Assembly: GCA_964057225.1 (NCBI GenBank) | Contig: OZ059896.1 | Coordinates: forward strand, 15,822,501-15,886,500 | Length of the DNA: 64,000 nucleotides | From: Auanema rhodensis | Lineage: Eukaryota; Nematoda; Chromadorea; Rhabditida; Rhabditidae | Reading direction: 5' to 3' | Translations under genes and position numbers: made by a program | Notes under the pieces: model-generated | What the model was told of the DNA's origin: nothing | The model's input: only the letters and a program-made list of their open reading frames with translations | The model's database searches: none | Shown here: positions 11,007 through 22,652 of the stretch, piece by piece | How the letters are laid out: every line of letters starts with the position of its first letter | How positions within the stretch are numbered: the stretch's first letter is position 1

Positions 11007-12823
11007 ATGGAAGAAGTTGCACCGTCTACCACAGCAGAGGTGGTAGACGTTCAATCGAACGAAAGTACAACTCCTGTGACTGGTTCTGAAACTCCGAATA
11101 TTGCCGCAGTTGAGAAGCAAGTAAAAGAAAGCTTAACCCTATCCGATGAGCAAGAAAATAAAGTAGAAAATAATGTTAAATAGCTCTATTTATTAATTTA
11201 TATTAGACTGACGATGCTACCCAGATGTCTAACATCCAGCAGCAAATAATGGAGATGTTTTTAGCGGAAGAAAAGAAATTATCAATAACAGATTATATTA
11301 AGAGTTTTTTTGTACGTTTAAGCTATTCCTAGAATTTTTTTGATTGAAATTTTCAGGATATACGAAATGCTCAGGATGCTCTACGAACGGAAACTAAGTA
11401 TTCTTCATTATCAGCTTGTAATCCCCTATATTTCGGTCGAAACCGTTATCGAGATATTTTGCCTTGTGAGTCACACCAATTGATTTTTTCACCTACGTTG
11501 AATATTCTAGATGATTATAACAGAGTTGTTTTATCCTCAACTGAGACAAATCCAGATGGCTATATGAATGCATCTCATATTAGTTTAGAAGGTGGAAAGA
11601 CTAAGTTTATTGCTGCTCAAGCTCCATTACCCACAACTCTTGAAGAATGGTGAGTTGTTTCCTATAATCCTTCCTTAAAATGTAGATTTACAGGTGGCAA
11701 ATGATTGATGAACAGAAAGTTACTGTTATTCTCATGTTATGCAAACTTTATGAAATGAGCAAGGTTAGTTGTGAAATATTTGTTAAATATGTTTATAGTT
11801 TTACCTCTATATCACTTGTTATTTAATTTTAATTAGTTGAAAACTGTATTGGAGTTTGTTTAGATTAAATGTGAACGATATTGGCCTGAGGGGAAAGGAT
11901 CTAAAGAAATTTTTGGTGATTATGAAATAACCTTTGAAGATGAGGAAAAGTCTGTTTAGCGTTTTGACATTTATGTGTTATAAGCTTTTTTTCAGGTTTG
12001 ATGCTGATGATGACTACATCTTGAGAATATTTACAATGGAAAATCAAAGTAATGGTGAAAAAAGAACAATTAAACAATTGCATTATAGGTTGGTAACATT
12101 ACTGTTATATGTATACATGTTTTGATTCAAATATGAGTATATGTTTAGGGAATGGCCTGATCATGGTTGTCCTGCAGGTGAAACCCAATTGCTTAATATG
12201 ATTAAGAAGATGGCAGAAATACAACCAAATCATGATCATCCTGTACTGGTTCATTGCAGGTTTGTTTTTTGCTTTCAAGCTCTAAATAAATATTTTTTAT
12301 TTTAGTGCTGGAGTTGGCAGAACGGGTACCATTATTGCTGTTAACTATATTAGAGAATTGCTTGAACAAAATGCTCTCACTTCTCTCGATATTTTTGAAT
12401 TAGTTATGAGCCTACGTAAACAACGAGCTAGCATGGTTCAAACACAGGTTTGATCGCGTATCATACTTCAATTATATTTTTCTTCTAGGATCAGTATCAT
12501 TTCGTTCATAAATGCGTTACTAGATTCTGTCGTGAGCAATTGGGATTGCCTGAACCTGATCCGCCGGTGTTGAAGGTATGCAATCATTCAATATTCTGAT
12601 ATAATAGTTTTTAATCTAGTGTGCTCCTGTACAAGCATATGTGACTCCTGCTGCACCTGTACAAACCAGAGAAGAAAGTAGCGATGCTGACTCTAGCGAC
12701 GACACAGAAGTGCCGGGTTTGAATAACTTTGAAACCCTTATATGTATTTATTATCTTTTAGATTTTCCGCACGAGCCGCCTGCTCCAAGAGGTCCAGAAG
12801 AACTGGGCAGCGCGGCAAGCTAA
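11007..12823 (+). CDS. Cytosolic protein tyrosine phosphatase (class I, single domain)
   Basis: ATG at 11007, 4 nt after a TTTGCAG acceptor; exon 1 is 11007-11174, exon 2 starts at 11217, and short introns follow. An acidic, Ser/Thr-rich N-terminal extension of about 90 residues precedes one PTP domain. All catalytic elements are present: NRYRDILP (pTyr loop), KCERYWP, the WPD loop as EWPDHGCPAG, the P-loop HCSAGVGRTG with nucleophilic Cys and Arg, and the Q-loop in MVQTQDQYHFVH. It should therefore be active on phosphotyrosine proteins. There is no signal peptide or membrane helix. The acidic tail (SSDADSSDDTEVP) is followed by a proline-rich end, PHEPPAPRGPEELGSAAS. The 45-nt segment 12717-12761 looks like an intron but is in frame and stop-free. 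The orthologue group is not certain. Confidence 0.9.
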
Positions 12824-14745
12824 AAGTATGAGGATTTAATTGAGATCTTAATGTATTTATGTCATTTTTTCAGTTTAACTTCAAACGATCCAGTCTGAAA
12901 CAGGTCAATCAACTATCCAGTACTCTGGCGTCGAATAGTAGCATGTGGTCTGTTATAAAGAATTGCAAGATTATGGATGTTGTGTCTACTATGTTCAGTA
13001 AGTGATATCCTCTTGTGATTTTTTTCGGCTAATTTTTTATTGTTAATTTTCTATACTCTTTTTATTATTCTTTTATTTTCGGTTTATATCATTATGGTTT
13101 TTCCTATATCTTTTTCAAACAGGGAATTATTAGGAAACGGAATATATCTGTTAGCTTTCCTATTTACATGAGAAGATTCAACATTCCCCAACGTGTTGGC
13201 TCTCGATCATATCTCGTTCTAATTGCTTATCCCGTGTCTTCAACGAATTTTTTGCAAGGGTGGGGGAACCAAGTGAAACTGTCCGCCTAGTCTAATTTTG
13301 ATTTTTTATAACTTGAGAAATATTACATTTCCCTAATTTTACATTTTGTTCACAGCACTTCCGGCTTACAAAATTTTATAGTAGGAGAACTTGTCATTTC
13401 AATTTTCACTTTTGCAAAACATCTGATATCTGAAAATAGCTATTCTGTAACGAATCAACTAAATGTTAATACCCATTTTGCCTTCTAGGTGTAATCTTGA
13501 TATACGTGTCATTCAGTGTTCAAAATGTGGTGTTCATATACATTTTTTGAAATAGCCTAACAAGTTTTCGCAAAGGTAGATTAAGCTGTTTGTTTTTCAG
13601 TTAGGTTCTAAATAATCGGTTACAGCTATTTTGATATTAACTTAAGATTTCCTTCCTCAAGTTATATTGAGCTTCAATTTTACTCTTAGGTTCGAGCGAA
13701 ATTTCATTTCACTTCATTATTTTTTGAAATCATATTTTGTAAGGTGATCTTGAATGCCTTCCGGTAGATATAGTTTAATCAGATTCGTCAAGCCTATGTT
13801 TGTGTGGCCTTATCTGTTATCCTTTTTTGAAACTTGACCATGTTGTTCAAGTCTTGTAGCAATCATTTCAAGTTATATTCAGTTTTTTATAACTATTGTT
13901 TTTGTTTTTTATTTATCCTCTCTGTCTCGCAAAGTATTGTAGCTTTAAAGTTGCGCATTTCCCTTTATCTGTGATGAGCCTTATTTGTCAAGGACTCCTT
14001 GCCCTATTTGCGACAAGCGAAATAAAATCTTGTGCCCTAACGTTTTTTTTAGTTTTGGTTTGTAATACTTTACAGATAATCTCAGTTTCGCAAGACTGTC
14101 CGGATTCGAAACTGCTTTCGTTCGCTTACCTTTGCTTTTGCCGTCATCTACCATCCGGAACTCCTTGAGAGGAATTTTCTCTGTCCTCTCATGGGTTTTT
14201 ATACACATATATATATAGTCTCCTATCTTTTGCTCATGTAAACGTGATTGTCGAAGAAGAATTATAAGAAGACGAAAATGCCAGAACCAGCCGGAAGAGC
14301 CACTGTTTGTTTTCCGGCTTAACCGGTCCAGCCTAAACCTCACGCTTTAGAGTCCGCTTGCTTACTGAAGAAGGAGGAGCAGCTTCTCACAGTAGAACAT
14401 CATCATCGGTCCATGGCACTATGCTCTTTCATTTCTGGTTCGTTTACAATGTTCCAGAGTCTATACACTGACATAGCTCCGTTTTCATAAAGTTCATTGG
14501 GAATTTTAATTCGGCTTAAGTTGTCATACTTAAGCCGACCGAAATCAGTTACATCAACTTCTTATTCAAATTATTCTTACTAGTTTTTTGCTTAAAATTC
14601 TGTCTTGTCGTTTTTTTTATTAAAAAATTTGAATGGTGAACCGTCTGGGCTCGAATATAAACTCTTGATCTGACTTGTTATGAGCTATTCATAACTTTCT
14701 TTTCTATTCTCTATAATATTCACTGCATTTGATAATTTTAGAAAA
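12824..14745. other. Intergenic region with two strong hairpins
   Basis: About 1.9 kb. An open stretch at 12874-13002 (ending TMFSK-stop) could be an unlinked exon or 3' UTR of the PTP gene. A GC-richer block at 14080-14420 contains an open frame on the minus strand without an ATG near its start; I do not consider it a gene. Perfect inverted repeats lie at 14289-14319 and 14511-14538. No RNA gene recognised. Confidence 0.5.
14511..14538. repeat. Perfect 10-bp inverted repeat
   Basis: TCGGCTTAAG and CTTAAGCCGA are perfect complements separated by 8 nt (TTGTCATA). It lies about 210 bp upstream of the Ly6-type gene. An 8-bp pair AGCCGGAA/TTCCGGCT sits at 14289-14319. Function unknown. Confidence 0.45.
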
Positions 14746-15587
14746 ATGTTTCGTAGCACGCTCTTAATCGTCCTCGGGCTTATTTCCGTTTCAACAGCAA
14801 TCAGATGCTTTTTTGGTCAACAAACTATTGGAAAGCAAATCATACCCTCATCTAATCAACCTTATCAAGAAAGTAAGTGCTTGTACTTGAGTTTCAGATG
14901 AAAATTTGCTTTTAGTGAACTGTCCTACATCTGATTTTTGTTTCCAAAGCTACGTGAGCCGCAACACGAATGGAGATAATAGTCATACCGTCACTAAAAG
15001 TTGTGGTGAACCAGGAAAATGCTTTGTGAGTAACTTGTCCTTGTTCTTTGTAACTTGTTAGCAAGGGGGTCATAGATATTTCGTATTGGAAATATCTTGA
15101 AATTTAATATCTACTCAGTTATTTTATATATATATCAAAGGTTTCTCGAAGAAAAATTTTTGACAAACAATCATATTTACTTAGCAATCTCAGGACGTAG
15201 CTCTTAAAGAGATCAACATGCTCACGTGTTGCTATTTACTTTTTGTTTGAGATTATGGAATATATTGAATTGATGATTTAAGTCAGAAGAAATCAATTTC
15301 ATCAGTTCGTTAACTATATCGTCGTATTGTTCAGAATACAAGTCGCTTCTGTAATCTTTCGTTATTGTCATTTTCGACTTTCGGAACAGCGCATAATCGG
15401 ATTAACGCTTCCGCTTCTCTCTCCTACTGTTTGTTCGGTTGTAATTTTGGCAAAATTTCAGGAGACAGGATGTGAGGGACCTGGTCATGCCAAGCGATGT
15501 TGCTGTGCAGGAGATTTGTGCAACTCCAGCAACGGTCTGAATCTTTCAATTGTCGGAGCTTTATTGGTTCTCTACAGATTTTTATAG
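14746..15587 (+). CDS. Ly6/uPAR-domain, GPI-anchored surface protein
   Basis: Three exons: 14746-14871, a middle exon ending at 15025, and 15462-15587. The middle and last exons are separated by a 436-nt intron, long for this genome. The product (about 110 residues) starts with a signal peptide (MFRSTLLIVLGLISVSTA). It carries a spaced cysteine pattern: IRCFFGQ, NCPTSDFCFQSY, KSCGEPGKCF, TGCEGP, then RCCCAGDLCNSSNG. The CC-x(4-5)-CN ending is the hallmark of Ly6/uPAR three-finger domains. A final hydrophobic stretch (LNLSIVGALLVLYRFL) right after a small-residue site fits a GPI-anchor signal. Such nematode proteins are small surface or secreted modulators; the partner is unknown. Confidence 0.82.
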
Positions 15588-16233
15588 AAAATTGGATTAG
15601 CATCGTGAAGCCGTTAATGTTTATGTATATTTCACGCTCTAACTGTCTTCCTAGTTGCCTTTTTAATTATGAATCTAATTACCATTGACAAGAGAAATGG
15701 TCTTCTTTGGAAAAAGCAAACTCAAAGCCAGTTCCTAGGAATGCTCTTTCCTTTCTATATATCTTACGATGATTGTTTTTATCTTTGTTTATACGACACT
15801 TGTGCAAAAATGATATTCTTATGCCGAAAAATTGCTCACAAATCTGTAGATTTTAATATTTTTATTCATGTCCTGTAAAATAAAGGAACAGGAATTTCTC
15901 AGATAACAAACTATTTAAAGCATTATTCAAGGTCATACAACTAGCGAGATACAATTTAGGAACAAGTAAATATGTATTTGAAGTATGATCCAAGGCATGT
16001 CATGGACAGCTTTTAAGAACAAGTGAGAAAAAGGAGAATAAAATTCTAACTTTGAAAGCTAAAACGTAACAGAAGCACTATACTGGCTACGAATTTGTGC
16101 TTCGAAAAATTACATGATTAGAAAATTGCGAGATTATATCAACTTATGATGTAAAATCTTTAGTGACTAACCGAGTCAAAATATGATCAGATAGAGATTC
16201 CTCTTTGTATTGGAGATTTCCAATTTGATAAAC
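15588..16233. other. Convergent 3' region between Ly6-type gene and TPRKB
   Basis: AT-rich sequence between two genes that face each other. It holds their 3' UTRs. AATAAA occurs near 15880 on the plus strand. No coding exon seen; the open frame at 15669-15876 has no recognisable product. Confidence 0.55.
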
Positions 16234-16975
16234 CTAAACGACTGACGATGAAGATGAAATAGTGATATGAGAAACAACCTTTTTTATTATAGTCAAATTT
16301 GCAATAGATGGAAGGAGATCGAGATTCTGAGGTGTTCCTTCAATTTTTTCAGCAATTGCCTTCAAAATAAATACGATTAGAAATTCCTTGTAAGCAAACG
16401 CACCTTCATTTTATGTCCATCTTTGTCATCGAAAACGCAAACTATTATGTTTTCACTATTTTCAGCAATGCCAAAAGTAACCAAGGAGTCCGATATCTTT
16501 AATCAAATATATCAATAAACTCTTGATAATATGCTTATAAAATTTAAAAATAACTTACATTCCTACTGGGACTTAAACTATAAATCATTTCGGCAGATAA
16601 GCTTCGCGTTGAAAGCCGATTATGAGCCAGTTGATGTACAGCTCGATTAGCAGCAGCTAATAAGATAAACGGTTCCAAAACCTGGAAACAACGGTTATAA
16701 AGATTAAATACAACACAGGTTAATCACCAATTCAGCTCTAATCATAGCAGCATCGATTTTTCCTTCTTTTAGTTGTACACGGAGCAGTGGCTGAAATTGC
16801 AATATAATTTTATTACTGATATAAGCTAAAACTGCTAAGTATTGAAAAGATGATAAAAGGAAAAACTTACAGCATTTTTTACATTTGTGAAAAGACACAC
16901 TCGAAGAGGCTTCTTCTGAGTGACATCATAAGGATCGGGTTGAAGTTCATAAAGCCGAGAAAGTCCAGGTGACAT
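16234..16975 (-). CDS. TPRKB: TPRKB / CGI121, KEOPS complex subunit
   Basis: Five exons on the minus strand, ATG at 16975 and stop TAG at 16236-16234, give about 170 residues against 175 in human TPRKB. Recognisable blocks are RVCLFTNVKNA, IDAAMIRAELV, VLEPFILLAAANRAVHQL, LSTRSLSAEMIYSLSPSRN, ISDSLVTFGIAENSE and DLLPSIANLTIIKKV. The order and spacing match the CGI121 family. CGI121 binds the kinase PRPK/Bud32 and recruits tRNA within KEOPS, which makes the N6-threonylcarbamoyl-adenosine at position 37 of ANN-decoding tRNAs. The C-terminus is a serine run ending in VV. No frame break is visible. The nearest neighbour upstream is more than 5 kb away. Confidence 0.92.
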
Positions 16976-19900
16976 TCTTTTCTGGCGCCTGCAAAAACGA
17001 CAAGTTTGATTTTACAAGCTAATATTTATGACTGATGCTTATTTCATATAAAACGATAAATCGCTTCTTCAAACTGAAGTGTCTCAGCGAGATACACATA
17101 TAAACCATTCAGGCACAAGTAAACGGGATTTTGAACAAAGAAAATTAATTAGTTTGCGTTTATAAATAAAGAAATAACTTACATGCAAAATTTCATATTA
17201 ACTAGAATTTATAGCGGATAAAATTTTCAAGAATTGGAATCGATGGATTAAATAAGACTGAGGGTAGCCTATTTAACAAGGTCACGAAGTTGCCAAGGAA
17301 AGAAATGCTACAAAGCTTAGAAGGCACTCATCTCAGTGTTATGGTAATTTAATTTGCAACAAGAAGTTTATTTTTATAGAATTTGACGCAGATCAGCAAT
17401 GCAACACTTGAATCAAGAAAATACTCAGTTCAAATACAATTCAAAAAATGCATTTAGCGTGACAAAATGAAGAAAAAAGCCTACCATTTTCTTGGCAGAA
17501 GAGACATTTCGATTTAAGCAACAGAAATATTGAAGATATGTATGTTACAGAGTTTGAGAAGTATTTTATGGTCGTATTACACCATTCTGGCCGTAAAATG
17601 AGATAATGAATTTCTTTATAAGGGTAGCAGACAGCTTCGCAAAATGAAAATATAAACTTTGAACAAAATCATGTAAGACTCGAAATAAAAAAAAGAAAAT
17701 AGAATAGAATTATAAGAATAACAAAACCAAGTCACGAGATATTATTTTTGTTTTTTTCGGCAAAAAGCATGAAAAAAAATATGGTCGTAGTTGACGGTGA
17801 AGTTTGTATTTCCCATAAAAGCATAGAGCCTATTCTTCATCATAAGCTGTGGGTTGTTTTGACATTGTTTAAACATGTTTTTTCTCATAATATATATTTT
17901 ATTTTATTAGAAATGGAAGGAAAACGTGTCAATTGATTATATGATTATGTTTGATAAGTATTTTTAAAATTATTCTAGCGATAAGGTGAAGTAACGGTAA
18001 AGTGATATAGTAAAACAAACTTACTTTATACCCATGTTTTCTTGAGAATGCTATTAGTCGCAACAAATTCTACTCGGATTCAGAGACAAATGATTTCTTT
18101 TGAGAGGACTAGCGAAACAGCAGTAGTAGTTGTAAGAGGAGGGATACGGGAAACAACAGAAGGCAAAAAATAGTGGCAACTTCTTAGTAAAAAAAGTATA
18201 TTGAACAATATCTCATCTTGGGTTTATTTATTTTCGTAACTATATCAGTCGGGACGTTTGCTCAGATAGACTTATCATTACTAACAAATGTTGTTACTCG
18301 ATGATGGATTGATGCTGTGACGGGTTTAATAGTTTTATCAGGTTTCTATATTTGTTTGACAACTTTCTTCGAGAAATCATTGTCTCGCCCGATCTGTTCT
18401 ATTTCAACTAATATTTCTCAAAGTTCTTTGAAATGTGACAATTTCACGTTTATAACTAACAGTCAAAATATAGAAAGTTTCACTTTCAATGATGAAATAT
18501 AATAGAAGCGTTGTGCTTATGCGATATATTGCGTTATGAAATATAGACAAACCTTTTGTATAGCATATTATTATTATGTAGATTTCAATGTATCGATAGT
18601 GCTCTTTATCATGATGTAAAGTTATAAAGTCTTTAAATCTTCCGCAGTATCGAAGTTTCTAGTTGCACGCAAATCTGAAAATATTTGAATGTGATCATCA
18701 TATGTGAGTCAAATATTTCAAACAAAATAAAGCAATAGAAAAAATGTTTTATATTGATAATGTTTTTCAATGATAATAAAATATAAGCTGCATTGGGGGC
18801 CACATTTTCAGAAAATGTTGGTTGAGGAGGTTTGTGCGTTTTCACGGATCATTAGTTACAAGGCATAAAGACTAGCCGCTTAACATAGACTAGAGCTGTG
18901 GAAGCTGGTAGCACAGGTTCTTATGAATGACGGAAAGTATGCAATGAATAACAGTGTTGCAGGTATCAATAAATAAGCGTCAAAAGCTTTATATTTCTTG
19001 ATAACTTCTTAACTATCGGATAAAGAAAGCTCAAATGATTCTAGGCTTCAAGCATTATTAGGTATTATATTTATATTATTTTCCAAATATGAGAAATAAT
19101 ATATTCTTAAAGAATATTCAAGACGATTGATAGCTTGTTCTAGCATGTAATGTCTAAATCTATTAACATTTCTGAGTTAAAGAATATGTAGACGAATCAT
19201 GTAATGACAGATGGCCAATCGTCGTGTCAAAATTTGCTCATTTCTGTCATTCTCGCAGATTCTGATTCAACAGTTTCTGTCTATTCCTCTCTGATTGCAA
19301 TGACATTTCTTACATATGTAGAATGTCATCGTCAAGCTTGTTCTTGGCAACAGAAAGGCAAGCCGTGCTGGCAACATAGCTGTGACCTAATTCTTCAATT
19401 ATGGAAATTATTATTGTCCACCCTCAGCCTCCTAACATAGAGTAAGAGAGAGGGATAGCTAGAAAGAGTAACAGCTAGCATATGACTCGCATTACCATTC
19501 TGCCAGGCTTATTTGTATCTTAATAATAACGTGAAAATGAGCATATATTAGAATTCATTTCATCGATTATCACGTGAACATCAACTATTCTACTCATTTA
19601 TATATTCGAGATTTCGTGAAGCGGTTGCATTTGATTGCAGCGTTAACTGCTATAACAAGTCGACTGGTTGAACTGAATTTCATTAAGGTAACATGTAAAA
19701 ATTGTTTATGACATTCTATGCGATGTGTAGAGGAAGAAGGACGAATAACGAGAAATAGAGGATAAGAGTATAATGCTCACATAGATAACAATGTCATAAA
19801 AAAGGAAGGCAAAGGATATTTTTAAGTAAATTTCAAACCAAAAGATTAAGATATTAAAGGTTTAAGTGTGAATTAAGGAATTGAAATATAGTCGAATGCA

Positions 19901-20900
19901 AGGATTGTAGTTGATTAAAACCGGAAACAACCTTAACGTCATTCATATATTATGAACTGTTACTTAAATCTTGTTTATCATAAAAACAATTTCGAACGAA
20001 TTTGAAAAAATACATTTATAAGGCGTTGGGAAGTAAGTTGGTTTTACTTTTTCGATGCTGAATGTTTAGAACAACACTGTCAATCAGACATCGGAAATTG
20101 AAGAAAGCTTTTCCGAGTATGTTGGACGAGCTATTAACCTAGCGTCAACAGTAGGGTTAAGATATATCTGAAGAAAGCTGTCTCATGTGAACAAAAACAG
20201 AATACTAGGCTTGTGAAAACGATTTTTCTTCCAAATCATTGAACTTTCTGTTCCAAACAGATGAAGCCAAAAAAAAAAGAACAAACCCAAGCCAGATGTG
20301 AACAGGAGAGAGTAGAAAACAAGCAAAGAACATTGAATTCAAAAGTAATAATTGTAACGAGATAATCAGGATGATAGTAAAAGGAAGCAGTAAAACAAAG
20401 TCATTCGACAATTTTCCAATACAGATGGTTTTTTTGCAACATTGTGAATGAGCGTTTGCAAAACTACATCTGACTGCAGTAAGTATTATGGTGCCAAACG
20501 AAAAATATGAGGTTTCAAGACCACAAAGGGTTAGAAAGATATTAATTTAAATGTCGCAAATCTGGCAGCAAATCTTTAATAGAAACATGTCTTTAGGTGA
20601 AGGCATAGAGAAGTTAAATAGGAAGACAGATGAGCAACCGTAGACGGAAGATATCTGATGCTTTCAGTTCTGCACGACTAACCATAGCAATCAGCAGTCA
20701 GGAATACATGGCGGGACGTTGACGAGATGCGGAGAATGGGAGGGCGTAGTAGCTGGTACTAATCCTATGCCGGTGGCGATGGTCATGCTCTCTTCTCTCC
20801 TTCCCTAATTCTTTCTCCCTTCCTATCATTCCTATTATTCCCTCACTTGTATCTCTTGCTCTCCCTCCTATTTTCTTGCTCTTCCTCTTATGTTAGAAGG
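16976..20900. other. Gene-poor stretch between TPRKB and the first GA tract
   Basis: AT-rich, 3.9 kb, no gene I can support. Open frames at 17748-17933 and 19204-19437 have no recognisable product; the latter has a Cys-rich patch (CHRQACSWQQKGKPCWQHSC) but no clear splice context. A GC-richer block at 20690-20800 contains a 31-codon minus-strand ORF starting MTIATGIG and leads into a purine-rich tract. Confidence 0.5.
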
Positions 20901-20906
20901 GAAGAA

Positions 20907-20962
<56 letters not shown>

Positions 20963-20971
20963 AGAGAGAGA
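20901..20971. repeat. (GA)n microsatellite
   Basis: Nearly pure AG dinucleotide tract of about 70 bp with a few AAAG/AAGG interruptions. Read through, it encodes Arg-Glu runs in an open frame, which is an artefact of the repeat. Confidence 0.95.
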
Positions 20972-22524
20972 CTAAAGAGTTGTTGGTATGTAAATCAGTT
21001 TATTCTCTTGTTCCTTTCTCTCCTGTTCATAAAAGCAAATTGCACATCTATGGTTCCGAAAGCATTGATAGCAGACACAGACAGCGTTGCAATCTATTGA
21101 AGTTTCTTCCCGAACATAAACATTCATCGTTAATTTCGTTCCTATTCACACTTTTCTTCAAATTTTAAGCTCATCTGTGGAACATTAGACATGCAGCCTT
21201 GACACATAGATGATTAGGTAGAAATCGGTGAACCATATGGAGAAGTGAAAAGCATGGAAACAATATAAGACAAACCCGACACCCTAAAGACTAATTTGGT
21301 TATATGTAGCTGACCGACGCGAGACCCGGATCATTAGTCATGTATGTATGAAGAATTTTATAGGATTTCTGATGACTTTTTCGAGACGTTTGTGAGCATC
21401 ACAGTAGTTTACTCACAGAAAAAGGTTTCGCAAAATTTTAAAAAGATGTGACAATATACATACAGTATATGTTGTTCTAGATTATATATTAAAATAAAAA
21501 ACTCAATGAACTCATGTCAATGAACTTAAACAGCTGAAGTTGTTCACTCACTCAAATATAAACCTAATAAAGAAAAAAACCATCTTACCAAAGCTTAAAC
21601 AAATTTTAAGCTTTTTTTTATATTTTGGAGGAACCATGTGGTCATAAGCTCTTAGTAATTAGCTGCGGGAGTAGAACGACTGGAAGTGAGTAAGAGGCAT
21701 GGCGAGAACAAGACGAAGAAATTACTCCTCTTGTTGTTGTGATGAGAAGAAGACATAAGAGCAATCCTTCGTAACCAATCTGACTCTTGGCTCTGTGCTT
21801 CAGAATATACAATGAGGTTTCGGCTCGTTCTCGGACAGTACGTTGCATTTTCAATTTCACAATACATAAGAACATCTAATAAAATTTCGTTTATTATAGA
21901 AAATATAGCTAGACTTAATAACGCTTATTTCGGGTTGACACGATGGTGGCATCAGTATAATGAGGCTGCCATGTATGACAATGGCTAGTATCATATACGG
22001 GTCCAAGTAGCATGCTCTTAAAGCATTTCAAGCGTTAGCAACAAACAAACAAAAAAAACATTTGATAGATCATGTACGTGAATACTGAAATACACAAAAT
22101 GATCGCAAACTGATGACGAAGTGCTGGAGTTATATACTTGAGGAATGAAACAGTTGAAAATCCTGAACAAGTTGTCCAGAATAGCAAGGCCAAAGCGTAT
22201 GAAAAGTGAAAAAAATAGATTTTTGGATAGAGGTAGAAGATGTATATATATATACATATATATGAATAAATATAACTATAGGTATCAACTATGCGGGACT
22301 CTAGTTCAACTGATGCAGATGATCGACGGTGTGGCGATGAAACCAGGCAATATCCACTTTTAAAGGACATATGTTTAATTTTCATGAGAATTGATTAGAA
22401 AAACTAAACATTGATAATAAACCTATTTTCTTAACCATTAGCCATCTCAGCTGAAAATTTAAACAAGCATGTACAACATCACATTGTTGAAAACCCCAAT
22501 TTTTAACAATTATTAGCTCTAAAA
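20972..22524. other. Gene-poor stretch
   Basis: AT-rich with no supported gene. A 58-codon plus-strand ORF at 21812-21988 begins MRFRLVLGQYVAFS and follows an acceptor-like TGTGCTTCAG, but it has no recognised homologue. Short AT repeats lie at 22240-22265. Confidence 0.45.
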
Positions 22525-22533
22525 TGAGAGAGT

Positions 22534-22583
<50 letters not shown>
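22525..22583. repeat. (GA)n microsatellite
   Basis: AG dinucleotide tract of about 58 bp, 70 bp beyond the 3' end of the PAQR coding region and so probably in its 3' flank or 3' UTR (as CT on the transcript). Confidence 0.95.
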
Positions 22584-22585
<2 letters not shown>

Positions 22586-22652
22586 CTGTTTAACTTTGAA
22601 GCGAATTACAGCAAGCAGATATAGAATTTTCAAAAATACAAATATGATACAA

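Noticed and set aside
13981-14343. 120-codon open frame on the minus strand
   Set aside because: It lacks an ATG at its start (GTG), has no recognisable domain and no convincing splice context; the GC-richer local composition alone explains the open frame.
22035-22385. 116-codon minus-strand open frame
   Set aside because: Driven by AT repeat translating as Ile-Tyr runs; no homologue.
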